Assembly: GCA_016721735.1 (NCBI GenBank)
Contig: JADKHM010000019.1
Location: forward strand, 124,001-188,000
Direction of reading: 5' to 3'
DNA length: 64,000 bases
Origin: Flavobacterium sp.
Lineage (GTDB): Bacteria; Bacteroidota; Bacteroidia; Flavobacteriales; Flavobacteriaceae
This document shows positions 32,877 through 40,997 of this stretch, in pieces; position 1 is the first letter of the stretch; every line of letters begins with the position of its first letter. The notes under the pieces are model-generated. The model was not told the DNA's origin. It worked only from the letters and a program-made list of their open reading frames with translations, and ran no database searches. The translations under genes and the position numbers were made by a program.

Positions 32877-34213
32877 GACAGTGCTTTCTTGATAGGTTTT
32901 ACTAATTCTCCAATATCTCCCGCTCCGATTGTTACAATCACTTTTGCATCGCTTGATTTTATCGCAGTTATTAACTCATTCTTGGACACCAATTTGGCAT
33001 TTGAATTGGTCATTTTAGACAGTAACCATTGCGATGTAATGCCTTCTATTGGCAATTCTCGTGCAGGATAAATATCAAGCAGGAGAATTTCATCAAAAGC
33101 AGATAAACTTTCCGCAAAACCATCTGCAAAATCTTTGGTTCTGCTAAACAAATGTGGTTGAAAAATCGCCAATACTTTTCGGTTAGGATAGAGTTCACGA
33201 ACCGCTTGATGCACTGCATTAATTTCAGTTGGATGATGCGCGTAATCATCTATAAAAACCAATTCGTCTGTTTTGATTTGAAACGAAAAACGACGTCGAA
33301 TTCCTCTAAAAGACGCTAATGCATTTCGTATATCCTCGTTAGCAATTCCGTACGTTTTCGCCATCGCAAGCGCCATTAACGCATTGGTCAAATTATGCTT
33401 TCCTGGCAAACTAAATCGAAGGTCTTTTATGACTTCATTTGGCGTTTGAACATCAAATCGGTACTCACTATTTTCGATGTTCACATTAAGTGCTTTGAAA
33501 GTGGCGTCTTCGTTTACCGCAACTTCCACTCCTTGAAGGTGAAGCCCTTTTGCGACAAACAATTTGCTTTTGTCTTCGACTTTATCGGCAAATTCTTTGA
33601 AAGACGCTTCAATAGATGCTTTATCACCATAAATATCTAGATGATCCGCATCCGTCGAAGTGACGCAAGCAATATTAGGATGCAGGTGTAAAAACGAACG
33701 ATCGAATTCATCTGCTTCAACAACAGTTACTGTTTTGCCGTTTCCGATTAAATTAGAATCATAGTTCTCGACAATTCCACCGATAAATGAAGTAACATCA
33801 ACACCACTCTGAAACAAAATATGACCAAGAATGCTGGAGGTTGTCGTCTTTCCATGAGTTCCCGCAACTGCGAAACAGAAGGTATCTTTGGTAATAATTC
33901 CGAGAACTTCAGCTCTTTTCTTAATTTGATAATCGCGTTCTATAAAGTAATTCCATTCAGAATGATGACTCGGAATTGCTGGCGTGATGATGACCAAGGT
34001 ATTTTCTTGGTAAAAATCGGTTGGTATTTTTTCGATAGCATCTTCAAAATGAATCTCAATACCACTAACCGCCAACTCTTTGGTCAGTTCGGTTTCGGTT
34101 TTATCATAGCCAGACACATTTTTGCCTAACGTTTTGAAATATCTCGCTAAGGCGCTCATTCCGATGCCTCCGATACCTATAAAATAGACGTTATGTATTT
34201 GGTTTAGATTCAT
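32873..34213 (-). CDS. murC: UDP-N-acetylmuramate--L-alanine ligase
   Basis: Adds L-Ala to UDP-MurNAc, the first step of stem-peptide synthesis. The 446 residues contain the N-terminal UDP-binding loop GIGGIGMSALARY, the ATP-binding loop GTHGKTTTSSIL (about 118-129), DEFDRSFLHLHP, and DDYAHHPTEI in the C-terminal domain. It follows murG after a 50-base CTGAG phrase repeat and overlaps ftsQ by four bases. Confidence 0.98.
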   Translation of the reverse strand: MNLNQIHNVYFIGIGGIGMSALARYFKTLGKNVSGYDKTETELTKELAVSGIEIHFEDAIEKIPTDFYQENTLVIITPAIPSHHSEWNYFIERDYQIKKRAEVLGIITKDTFCFAVAGTHGKTTTSSILGHILFQSGVDVTSFIGGIVENYDSNLIGNGKTVTVVEADEFDRSFLHLHPNIACVTSTDADHLDIYGDKASIEASFKEFADKVEDKSKLFVAKGLHLQGVEVAVNEDATFKALNVNIENSEYRFDVQTPNEVIKDLRFSLPGKHNLTNALMALAMAKTYGIANEDIRNALASFRGIRRRFSFQIKTDELVFIDDYAHHPTEINAVHQAVRELYPNRKVLAIFQPHLFSRTKDFADGFAESLSAFDEILLLDIYPARELPIEGITSQWLLSKMTNSNAKLVSKNELITAIKSSDAKVIVTIGAGDIGELVKPIKKALS

Positions 34214-34216
34214 TTT

Positions 34217-34252
34217 TGAGTTGCTGAGCGACTGAGTAACTGAGATACTGAG
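34217..34252. repeat. CTGAG phrase repeat between murG and murC
   Basis: A run of CTGAG words separated by four or five variable bases (GAGTTGCTGAGCGACTGAGT and on). It resembles the murG/ftsW junction at 35365-35401. Confidence 0.6.
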
Positions 34253-34263
34253 TTTTGCTCGTT

Positions 34264-35358
34264 TTATACTTTGATTAATTTTATTATTTCTTCGACAATA
34301 TCCTTTGTTGCATTGGGTTTTGCCAATGTTTTGATGTTGATTGAAAGTTCTTTTTGCAAGTTTTCATCCATCAACAAATTATTGAAAACCGGTTCAAATC
34401 TTTCGTCAAGTTCATTTTCCTTCAAAAGGATTGCGCCATTCTTATCGACGATTGCTTGCGCATTCTTAGTTTGATGATCTTCGGCAACATTGGGCGACGG
34501 AATAAAAATCACCGGCTTTCCAACCAAACACAATTCAGACACAGAGGAGGCGCCAGCACGTGAAATCACAAAATCTGCGGCGGCGTACACCAAATCCATT
34601 TTGTCAATAAACGCTACCACTTGAACGTTTTCTCGGTTATTGTATTGTTGGTATTCTTCGATATAAAACTTGCCACATTGCCAGATAACTTGAACCTCTT
34701 TTGATGCCAAGAAATCGAGTTCTTTTGCAATGAGTTGGTTGATTCTTCTGGCACCAAGGCTTCCGCCAAGAACCAAAAGTGTTTTCTTTTCTGGGTTTAA
34801 TTTAAAATACGATAGGGCATCAATTCGCTTACTATCGATGTCGATTAAATCTTCGCGAACCGGATTGCCAGTAATTTTGATTTTGTCTATTGGAAAAAAA
34901 CGCTCTAGGTTTTCATAAGCCACACAAATCGAATTGGCCTTTTTGCTTAGTAATTTATTGGTGATTCCTGGATAGGAATTTTGTTCTTGAATCACCGTTG
35001 GGATACCTGCAATATTCGCCATTTGTAACAACGGACCGCTAGCAAAACCGCCAGTTCCAATCACTACATTCGGTTTGAATTGTTTGATGATAGCCCGTGA
35101 TTTTGCCAAACTACTCACCAATTTGAAGGGAAACATGGCATTGTCGATGGTCAGTTTTCTTTGCAAACCAGCAATCCACAATCCTTGAATACTATAACCC
35201 GCTTGAGGGACTTTCTGCATTTCCATTTTATCTTGCGCACCGACGAAAAGGAATTCTGCGTCGGGAAAACGCGACTTCAATTCATTGGCAATAGCGATGG
35301 CTGGGTAGATATGTCCACCGGTTCCGCCGCCGCTTAATATGAATTTTAGTTTTGCCAT
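34264..35358 (-). CDS. murG: undecaprenyldiphospho-muramoylpentapeptide beta-N-acetylglucosaminyltransferase
   Basis: Converts lipid I to lipid II at the inner face of the membrane. The 364-residue GT-B enzyme has the N-terminal glycine loop SGGGTGGHIYPAIAIANEL, VIGTGGFASGPLLQMA, NPVRED, LVLGGSLGARRIN and the donor-site motif ISRAGASSVSELCLVGKP. It lies between ftsW and murC in the dcw order, with CTGAG phrase repeats at both junctions. Confidence 0.98.
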   Translation of the reverse strand: MAKLKFILSGGGTGGHIYPAIAIANELKSRFPDAEFLFVGAQDKMEMQKVPQAGYSIQGLWIAGLQRKLTIDNAMFPFKLVSSLAKSRAIIKQFKPNVVIGTGGFASGPLLQMANIAGIPTVIQEQNSYPGITNKLLSKKANSICVAYENLERFFPIDKIKITGNPVREDLIDIDSKRIDALSYFKLNPEKKTLLVLGGSLGARRINQLIAKELDFLASKEVQVIWQCGKFYIEEYQQYNNRENVQVVAFIDKMDLVYAAADFVISRAGASSVSELCLVGKPVIFIPSPNVAEDHQTKNAQAIVDKNGAILLKENELDERFEPVFNNLLMDENLQKELSINIKTLAKPNATKDIVEEIIKLIKV

Positions 35359-35364
35359 TTTCTA

Positions 35365-35401
35365 TAGTTGCTGAGGCGCTGAGTGCCTGAGTTTCTGAGT
35401 T
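35365..35401. repeat. CTGAG phrase repeat between ftsW and murG
   Basis: GTTGCTGAGGCGCTGAGTGC then CTGAGTTTCTGAG, built from the same CTGAG word as the murG/murC junction 1.1 kb away. Confidence 0.6.
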
Positions 35402-36726
35402 TATTTTTTGCCGAGAACTGCGTTCATCGGGTTGGTTTTATCTTCGATGGAATAACTTTCCGTTTTCTCGGCAGCTTCTATTTCTTTTAGTGCTGCTTCT
35501 GCTTTTTCTTCGCGTTCTATTTGCGCGTCGATCATGCGTTTGAGCGTGGCTTCTCGTTGTTCTTTTTCGCTCAGTTCGGCGGCAATTTCTTCTTCTTTTT
35601 TGGTGACGCCGATAATAATTCCGAGTGCGATGCAGGTCATCCAGATGGAGCTTCCTCCGCTACTGATTAGTGGTAAAGTTTGTCCTGTTACGGGTAACAA
35701 TTCGACTGCAACCGCCATGTTAATTAATGCCTGAAAGACAATTGGAAATCCAAGACCAACGACGACTAATTTTCCGAACAGCGAATTGGCTTTGTGTGCC
35801 GCTACTATAAATCGGAAGAAAAGCAACATATACAATCCCAAGATGGTCAATCCGCCTATTAAGCCGTATTCTTCTACGATAATGGCGTAGATAAAATCGG
35901 AGGAAGATTGCGGCAAGAAGTTTTTCTGCACACTTTTCCCAGGACCTAATCCTTGAATTCCTCCTGATGCGATGGCTATTTTGGCTTTTTCTATTTGATA
36001 ATCATCTTCGTCGGGTTTGTCGGTAGTGAAATTCTCTAATCGACTTTCCCATGTTTTTACACGGCTGAAGAAAGCGGCGTCGGGAAAAGCTTTACTGACA
36101 AGCACAAAAAAGGTCAATGCTAGAATTCCGGCGCCGATAATGAGTCCAATATATTTTAGTGGATATTGCCCAATAAAAGCCAGCATCAACACCATAGAAA
36201 ACATTAAAGCTGCGGTAGAGAAATTGGCAGGTAAAATAAACATTAAAGTTGTAAAAACCGGCAGCCACAATTCCCACAAGGAACTTTTGAAAGTAATTGG
36301 CGTCTCTCTTTTTTTGGATAAATATCTTGCGACGAAAATCATCAAAACGATAAAGGCAAGTGTCGAGGTTTGGAAAGTGATTCCGATGAAAGGCACTTGA
36401 ATCCATCGGCTGGCATTGGCTCCGGCGATGACTGTTCCTTTTACAAGAGTATATCCCAAAAGCAACCAAACGACCGGCAAAGCCACGATTGAAATCGCTC
36501 TAAAATAATGATAGGGCACTTTATGAATCCAGTAAATAATCATAAAGCCGATGCAAATGTGGGCGAAATGTTTGACCAGATAACCCAAAGTATTTCCGGT
36601 ACCGTGACCCATATAAGCCAAGTTGCTACTGGCACTAAAAACTGGCATAAACGAAAACAAAGCTAGTAAGGCCACGAATGTCCAGATTACTTTGTCTCCT
36701 TTTAGGTTTTTAATTAATTGTAGCAT
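35401..36726 (-). CDS. ftsW: peptidoglycan glycosyltransferase FtsW (SEDS family)
   Basis: The SEDS glycan polymerase of the divisome. The 441 residues hold about ten membrane spans, with SRWIQVPFIG, ARYLSKKRETPI, LPANFSTAALM, the extracytoplasmic loop GPGKSVQKNFLPQSSSDFIYA and the late motif GQTLPLISSGGSSIWMTCIA. A charged helical tail of about 60 residues (EEIAAELSEKEQREATLKRM) extends into the cytoplasm, longer than usual. The gap to murD is 185 bases and contains a GTTGTCGGTT phrase repeat and stem-loop copy B2. Confidence 0.97.
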   Translation of the reverse strand: MLQLIKNLKGDKVIWTFVALLALFSFMPVFSASSNLAYMGHGTGNTLGYLVKHFAHICIGFMIIYWIHKVPYHYFRAISIVALPVVWLLLGYTLVKGTVIAGANASRWIQVPFIGITFQTSTLAFIVLMIFVARYLSKKRETPITFKSSLWELWLPVFTTLMFILPANFSTAALMFSMVLMLAFIGQYPLKYIGLIIGAGILALTFFVLVSKAFPDAAFFSRVKTWESRLENFTTDKPDEDDYQIEKAKIAIASGGIQGLGPGKSVQKNFLPQSSSDFIYAIIVEEYGLIGGLTILGLYMLLFFRFIVAAHKANSLFGKLVVVGLGFPIVFQALINMAVAVELLPVTGQTLPLISSGGSSIWMTCIALGIIIGVTKKEEEIAAELSEKEQREATLKRMIDAQIEREEKAEAALKEIEAAEKTESYSIEDKTNPMNAVLGKK

Positions 36727-36730
36727 TTTA

Positions 36731-36765
36731 TCAGTTGTCGGTTATCGGTTGTCAGTTATTGGTCT
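36731..36765. repeat. TCAGTTGTCGGTT phrase repeat upstream of ftsW
   Basis: Words TCAGTTGTCGGTT, ATCGGTTGTCAGTTATTGG repeated in tandem with small changes. A related GTTGTCGGTTGTTGG run occurs at 52233-52278. Confidence 0.6.
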
Positions 36766-36844
36766 TGTCTCTTGCAGCGAAGCGGTCTTGCTTCTTTTCT
36801 CTTTTCTATTTTTAACTGTAATGTTTTTATTTACCGTAAGCCCT

Positions 36845-36913
36845 AGCCCTGATAGAGCCGATATCCTCGCAACGCAGTGGAGAGATAAAGGCGAAAGCAG
36901 GTTCCCGGCTTCT
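36845..36913 (+). repeat. dispersed stem-loop element, copy B2 (type 1 ends), inside the dcw operon
   Basis: 5' end AGCCCTGATAGAGCCGATATC, 3' end GATAAAGGCGAAAGCAGG, then CCCGGCTTCT (middle omitted). The outer stem pairs AGCC/GGCT and CTG/CAG. The inner hairpin with AACGCAGTGGAGAGATAAAG is the one seen in copy B1. The element ends on the murD stop codon, so it is transcribed as part of the murD/ftsW junction. Confidence 0.78.
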
Positions 36914-38246
36914 ATAAATTCTGCACGGCGTTTTTGAATTGTTTTCCTCGGTCTTCGTAGTTTTCGAACAAATCGAAACTCGCGCAGGCTGGTGACAACA
37001 AAACCGTATCGCCTTTTTCTGCCAGACGTTGCGCCATTTTTACGGCGTTGTTCATCGAGTCGACTTCGATCATCACATCGACCACGTTTCCGAAAGCATC
37101 GATGATTTTTTTGTTATCGACACCCAGGCAAACAATGGCTTTTACTTTTTCGTGCACTAGCGACATCAGTTCGGAATAATCGTTTCCTTTGTCGACACCA
37201 CCGACAATCCACACGGTTGGGCCAGTCATGCTATCGAGCGCAAAGAAAGTTGCGTTGACATTGGTCGCTTTGGAGTCGTTGATGTACTGCACATTTTGAA
37301 TTTTTAGTACTTTTTCGAGACGGTGTTCAACGCCTTGAAAATTAGATAGACTTTCTCTAATGGTTTCTTTGCGAATCTGCATCAATTTGGCGACGGAGGT
37401 TGCGGCCATTGCATTTTTCATATTGTGCTTTCCTTCGAGCGCAATATATTCTGTCTCCATGATGAATTCTTCTTCGTTGATAATTACTTCCATTTTATTG
37501 TCTTTTAGATAGGCTCCTTTTTGAAACGTTTTGGTGATTGAAAAAGGAATTAATTGAGCATTCGTTTTGTTTTGTTTTAACCAGTTTGCGATGGCTTCGT
37601 CATCGGCGTCGTAGATGAAATAATCATCTGCGGTTTGATTCATTGTAATTCTAAATTTTGAAGCGATATAATTTTCGTACTTATATTCATATCGATCTAA
37701 ATGATCGGGGCTAATGTTGGCGAGTATGGCGATGTGTGGCTTATAGTTGATAATTCCGTCTAATTGGAAACTACTTAATTCGAGTACATAATAATCGAAG
37801 TTGTTTTCTGCCACTTGCCACGCAAAGCTCTTTCCGATGTTTCCACCCAATCCTACATTTAGTCCGCCTGCTTTCAGTAGATGATACGTGAGCATTGTTG
37901 TGGTGGTCTTTCCGTTACTTCCTGTGATTCCGATGGTGATTGCTTTGGTGAAAGGCGCCGCAAATTCTATTTCAGAGATTACGGGAATTTGCTTTTCGTG
38001 CAGCTTTTTTACTATCGGCGATTTATCTGGAATTCCGGGGCTTTTCATGACCACATCGGCATTTAGAATCTTCGCTTCGGTATGGGTTTCTTCTTCCCAT
38101 TCGATGTCATTATTGATAAGAACGTCTTTGTAATCTTGCTTTATTTTCCCGAAATCAGACACGAAAACCTCGTAGCCTTCTTTCTTTCCGAGGATGGCTG
38201 TACCTACTCCACTTTCCCCGCCACCGAGTACGACCAATCGTTGCAT
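36912..38246 (-). CDS. murD: UDP-N-acetylmuramoylalanine--D-glutamate ligase
   Basis: Adds D-Glu to UDP-MurNAc-L-Ala. The 444 residues begin with the nucleotide loop LVVLGGGESGVGTAILG, contain the ATP-binding GSNGKTTTTMLTYHL (about 109-123), NISPDHLDRY, and in the last domain INDSKATNVNATFFAL and LLSPACASFDLFENYEDRG. It abuts mraY without a gap. Its stop codon coincides with the edge of repeat copy B2. Confidence 0.98.
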   Translation of the reverse strand: MQRLVVLGGGESGVGTAILGKKEGYEVFVSDFGKIKQDYKDVLINNDIEWEEETHTEAKILNADVVMKSPGIPDKSPIVKKLHEKQIPVISEIEFAAPFTKAITIGITGSNGKTTTTMLTYHLLKAGGLNVGLGGNIGKSFAWQVAENNFDYYVLELSSFQLDGIINYKPHIAILANISPDHLDRYEYKYENYIASKFRITMNQTADDYFIYDADDEAIANWLKQNKTNAQLIPFSITKTFQKGAYLKDNKMEVIINEEEFIMETEYIALEGKHNMKNAMAATSVAKLMQIRKETIRESLSNFQGVEHRLEKVLKIQNVQYINDSKATNVNATFFALDSMTGPTVWIVGGVDKGNDYSELMSLVHEKVKAIVCLGVDNKKIIDAFGNVVDVMIEVDSMNNAVKMAQRLAEKGDTVLLSPACASFDLFENYEDRGKQFKNAVQNL

Positions 38247-39482
38247 TTATCTTAATTTTAGAGTCACAATGGATAGAATTGCGAGTATAATTCCCACAAT
38301 CCAAAATCGAGTTACAATTTTACTTTCGTGATAGCCTTTCTTTTGATAGTGATGATGTAAAGGCGACATGAGGAAAATTCGTCTTCCTTCGCCAAATCGT
38401 TTCTTCGTGTATTTGAAATAGCTGACTTGCAACACCACAGAGAAATTCTCGACTAAGAAAATTCCGCACAACAATGGAATCAATAATTCTTTACGTACTG
38501 AAATCGCTAGAACCGCAATGACACCACCGATGGTTAAACTTCCCGTATCACCCATAAATACTGTTGCGGGATACGAATTATACCAAAGAAAACCAACCAA
38601 TGCTCCGGCGAATGCGGCAATAAATACGGTCATTTCTCCAGAGTTGGGGATATACATAATGTTGAGATAGCTTGAGAAAATGATATTACCCGATACGAAA
38701 GTGAAAATTCCCAGTGCGACTACCGATATGGCGGAAGTTCCAGCCGCGAGCCCATCAATTCCGTCGGTTAGATTTGCACCGTTTGAGACCGCAGTAATAA
38801 TAAAAATGACGATTGGAATAAAAACCAACCATGCCCAATTTTCGTAGCCTTCGCCTGTCCAAGCTAATAGTTCTGCATAGTCGAACTCATTGTTTTTGAA
38901 GAACGGAATGGTTGTCGCTGTCGATTTTTCTTCGGCTGCCATTGGTGCAATCACATTTTCCTTTTGGTTGATAGTGATGGTTTTGTTGGTTTCGTTTCTT
39001 AAGGTTACGCCGGGATGCAAGTACAAAACCGATCCTACAATCAATCCCAAACCAATCTGGCCAATCACTTTAAAAATACCTTTCAATCCTTGTTTGTCTT
39101 TCTTAAAAATCTTGATGTAATCGTCGACAAATCCGATTGTTCCCATCCATAAAGTTGTAACTATCAACAAGATGATATAAATATTATTCAATTTTGTAAA
39201 AAGAAACACGGGAATAAGCGTCGCGATAATGATAATCAATCCACCCATCGTTGGTGTTCCTGCTTTTTCATTTTGACCTGCTAGACCCAACTCACGAACT
39301 GTTTCACCTACTTGTTGATTTCGAAGGAAACCAATAATTCGCTTTCCGAAAATGGTGGATATCATCAAGGAAAGAATGACCGCCAAGGCTGAACGAAACG
39401 TGATATATTGAAACACCCCAGTTCCTGGAATATTGAGTGTTTTGTCGAGGTATTCAAATAAGTAGTATAACATAAATTCCAA
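38247..39482 (-). CDS. mraY: phospho-N-acetylmuramoyl-pentapeptide-transferase MraY
   Basis: Attaches UDP-MurNAc-pentapeptide to undecaprenyl phosphate, making lipid I. The 411 residues contain about ten membrane spans and the catalytic signatures GTPTMGG, FVDDYIKIF, NLTDGIDGLAAG and FMGDTGSLTIGG, plus MSPLHHHYQKKG near the end. A polar insertion of about 50 residues (about 165-200, rich in Asn, Thr and Glu) lies in a loop, as in other Bacteroidetes MraY. It is between murE and murD. Confidence 0.98.
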   Translation of the reverse strand: MEFMLYYLFEYLDKTLNIPGTGVFQYITFRSALAVILSLMISTIFGKRIIGFLRNQQVGETVRELGLAGQNEKAGTPTMGGLIIIIATLIPVFLFTKLNNIYIILLIVTTLWMGTIGFVDDYIKIFKKDKQGLKGIFKVIGQIGLGLIVGSVLYLHPGVTLRNETNKTITINQKENVIAPMAAEEKSTATTIPFFKNNEFDYAELLAWTGEGYENWAWLVFIPIVIFIITAVSNGANLTDGIDGLAAGTSAISVVALGIFTFVSGNIIFSSYLNIMYIPNSGEMTVFIAAFAGALVGFLWYNSYPATVFMGDTGSLTIGGVIAVLAISVRKELLIPLLCGIFLVENFSVVLQVSYFKYTKKRFGEGRRIFLMSPLHHHYQKKGYHESKIVTRFWIVGIILAILSIVTLKLR

Positions 39483-39528
39483 TTTTTAAAATTCCAAATT
39501 CCCATCGTTGGGATTTGGGATTTGGTTT
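39483..39528. repeat. CCAAATTCCC / GGGATTTGG inverted phrase repeat
   Basis: ATTCCAAATTCCC and GGGATTTGGGATTTGG form a hairpin across a six-base loop at the murE/mraY junction. Confidence 0.65.
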
Positions 39529-39533
39529 TTTGA

Positions 39534-40997
39534 TTATTTCCCCAGTTGTATTAATAATTCCTTTACAATTTGCATATCGTCAAAATCGTAGCGAACGCCA
39601 TTAATTTCTTGATACGTTTCGTGTCCCTTTCCAGCTATCAGAATGATATCGTTTGGTTGTGCTAATTGGCAAGCCGTTTTGATTGCCTGTTTTCTATCGG
39701 TAATGGAAACTGCTTTTTTGAAATTTTGCGGTTCAACACCTTTTTCCATTTCAGCGATAATGGTCTCTGGATTTTCTGTTCTCGGATTATCCGACGTGAT
39801 GATGACTTTGTCGCTTAATGTCGTTGCAATATTAGCCATGATCGGACGCTTCGTTTTATCTCTGTCGCCACCGCAACCCACAATGGTAATGAGTTGTTCG
39901 TTTTTGGTTCGAATATCGTTGATGGTTTTCAGTACATTTTCAAGTGCGTCTGGCGTATGCGCATAATCTACAATCGCCGTAATCTTTTCGTTGGATACGA
40001 TATATTGAAATCGTCCCGAAACACTTTCTAATTCAGACAACAGTCGAAGTACGTCGAAAGAATCAAGTCCCAATTCAACCGCAGTTCCGTAGATCGCGAG
40101 CAAATTATACGCATTGAAAGTGCCGATTAGTCTGACCCAAACTTCATTCTCGTTGATCTTCATCAACAATCCAGACATTTGACTTTCGAGAATCTGCGCT
40201 CGATAATTAGCATACGATTTTAAAGCGTAAGTCAGTTTTCGTGCTGTTGTATTTTGCAACATCACCGTTCCGTTTTTGTCATCAATGTTGACCAAGGCAA
40301 AAGCAGCCTTAGGTAAGTGATCGAAAAAAGACTTCTTCACATCACGATATTCCGAGAAAGTCGGATGATAATCAAGATGATCATGCGAAAGGTTGGTAAA
40401 AACACCGCCTTCAAATTGCAGTGCTTCGGTTCGTTGTTGGTGAATACCGTGTGAGCTCACTTCCATAAAGCAATGCGTCACATCGTTATCAACCATTTCT
40501 CTCAAATATTTATTGATGGTAATAGAATCCGGCGTGGTGTGAGTCGCTTTATATTCGACCTCATCTACCATAATTTTTACAGTAGAAAGCAATCCTACTT
40601 TGTGTCCCGCTTTTTGAAATAATTGGTATAATAATGAAGCGATGGTTGTTTTGCCATTGGTACCGGTAATGCCCACTAATTTTAGCGAATGCGATGGATT
40701 TCCGTAGTAATTGGCAGCAATAAATGCAAGTGCTTTATTGGTGTCTTTTACTTGAATATAGGTGATTCCTTCAGCAATTTCCGCTGGAAAAGTATCACAA
40801 ACTATTGCTGTTGCTCCTTGCTGAATGGCTTTGTTAATAAAATCATGACCATTAGATTGTGTTCCTTTAATAGCAATAAACAAATCGTTTGTCCCAATTT
40901 TTCTGGAATCAAAATCGATGGCATTGATGGTGATATCCGTCGATCCTTTTACGGCCTCGATGCTTACTTTGTATACTATTTCTCTTAAGGCAATCAC
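39534..40997 (-). CDS. murE: UDP-MurNAc-L-Ala-D-Glu--meso-diaminopimelate ligase
   Basis: Adds the third stem residue. The 487 residues contain the ATP loop GITGTNGKTTIASLLYQL (about 108-125), NLSHDHLDYHPTF with the carbamylated-Lys region, DYAHTPDALE, and TSDNPRTENP. The DNPR motif is the marker for meso-diaminopimelate as substrate, so the wall is A1-gamma type. The start overlaps the ftsI stop by four bases. Confidence 0.98.
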   Translation of the reverse strand: MIALREIVYKVSIEAVKGSTDITINAIDFDSRKIGTNDLFIAIKGTQSNGHDFINKAIQQGATAIVCDTFPAEIAEGITYIQVKDTNKALAFIAANYYGNPSHSLKLVGITGTNGKTTIASLLYQLFQKAGHKVGLLSTVKIMVDEVEYKATHTTPDSITINKYLREMVDNDVTHCFMEVSSHGIHQQRTEALQFEGGVFTNLSHDHLDYHPTFSEYRDVKKSFFDHLPKAAFALVNIDDKNGTVMLQNTTARKLTYALKSYANYRAQILESQMSGLLMKINENEVWVRLIGTFNAYNLLAIYGTAVELGLDSFDVLRLLSELESVSGRFQYIVSNEKITAIVDYAHTPDALENVLKTINDIRTKNEQLITIVGCGGDRDKTKRPIMANIATTLSDKVIITSDNPRTENPETIIAEMEKGVEPQNFKKAVSITDRKQAIKTACQLAQPNDIILIAGKGHETYQEINGVRYDFDDMQIVKELLIQLGK

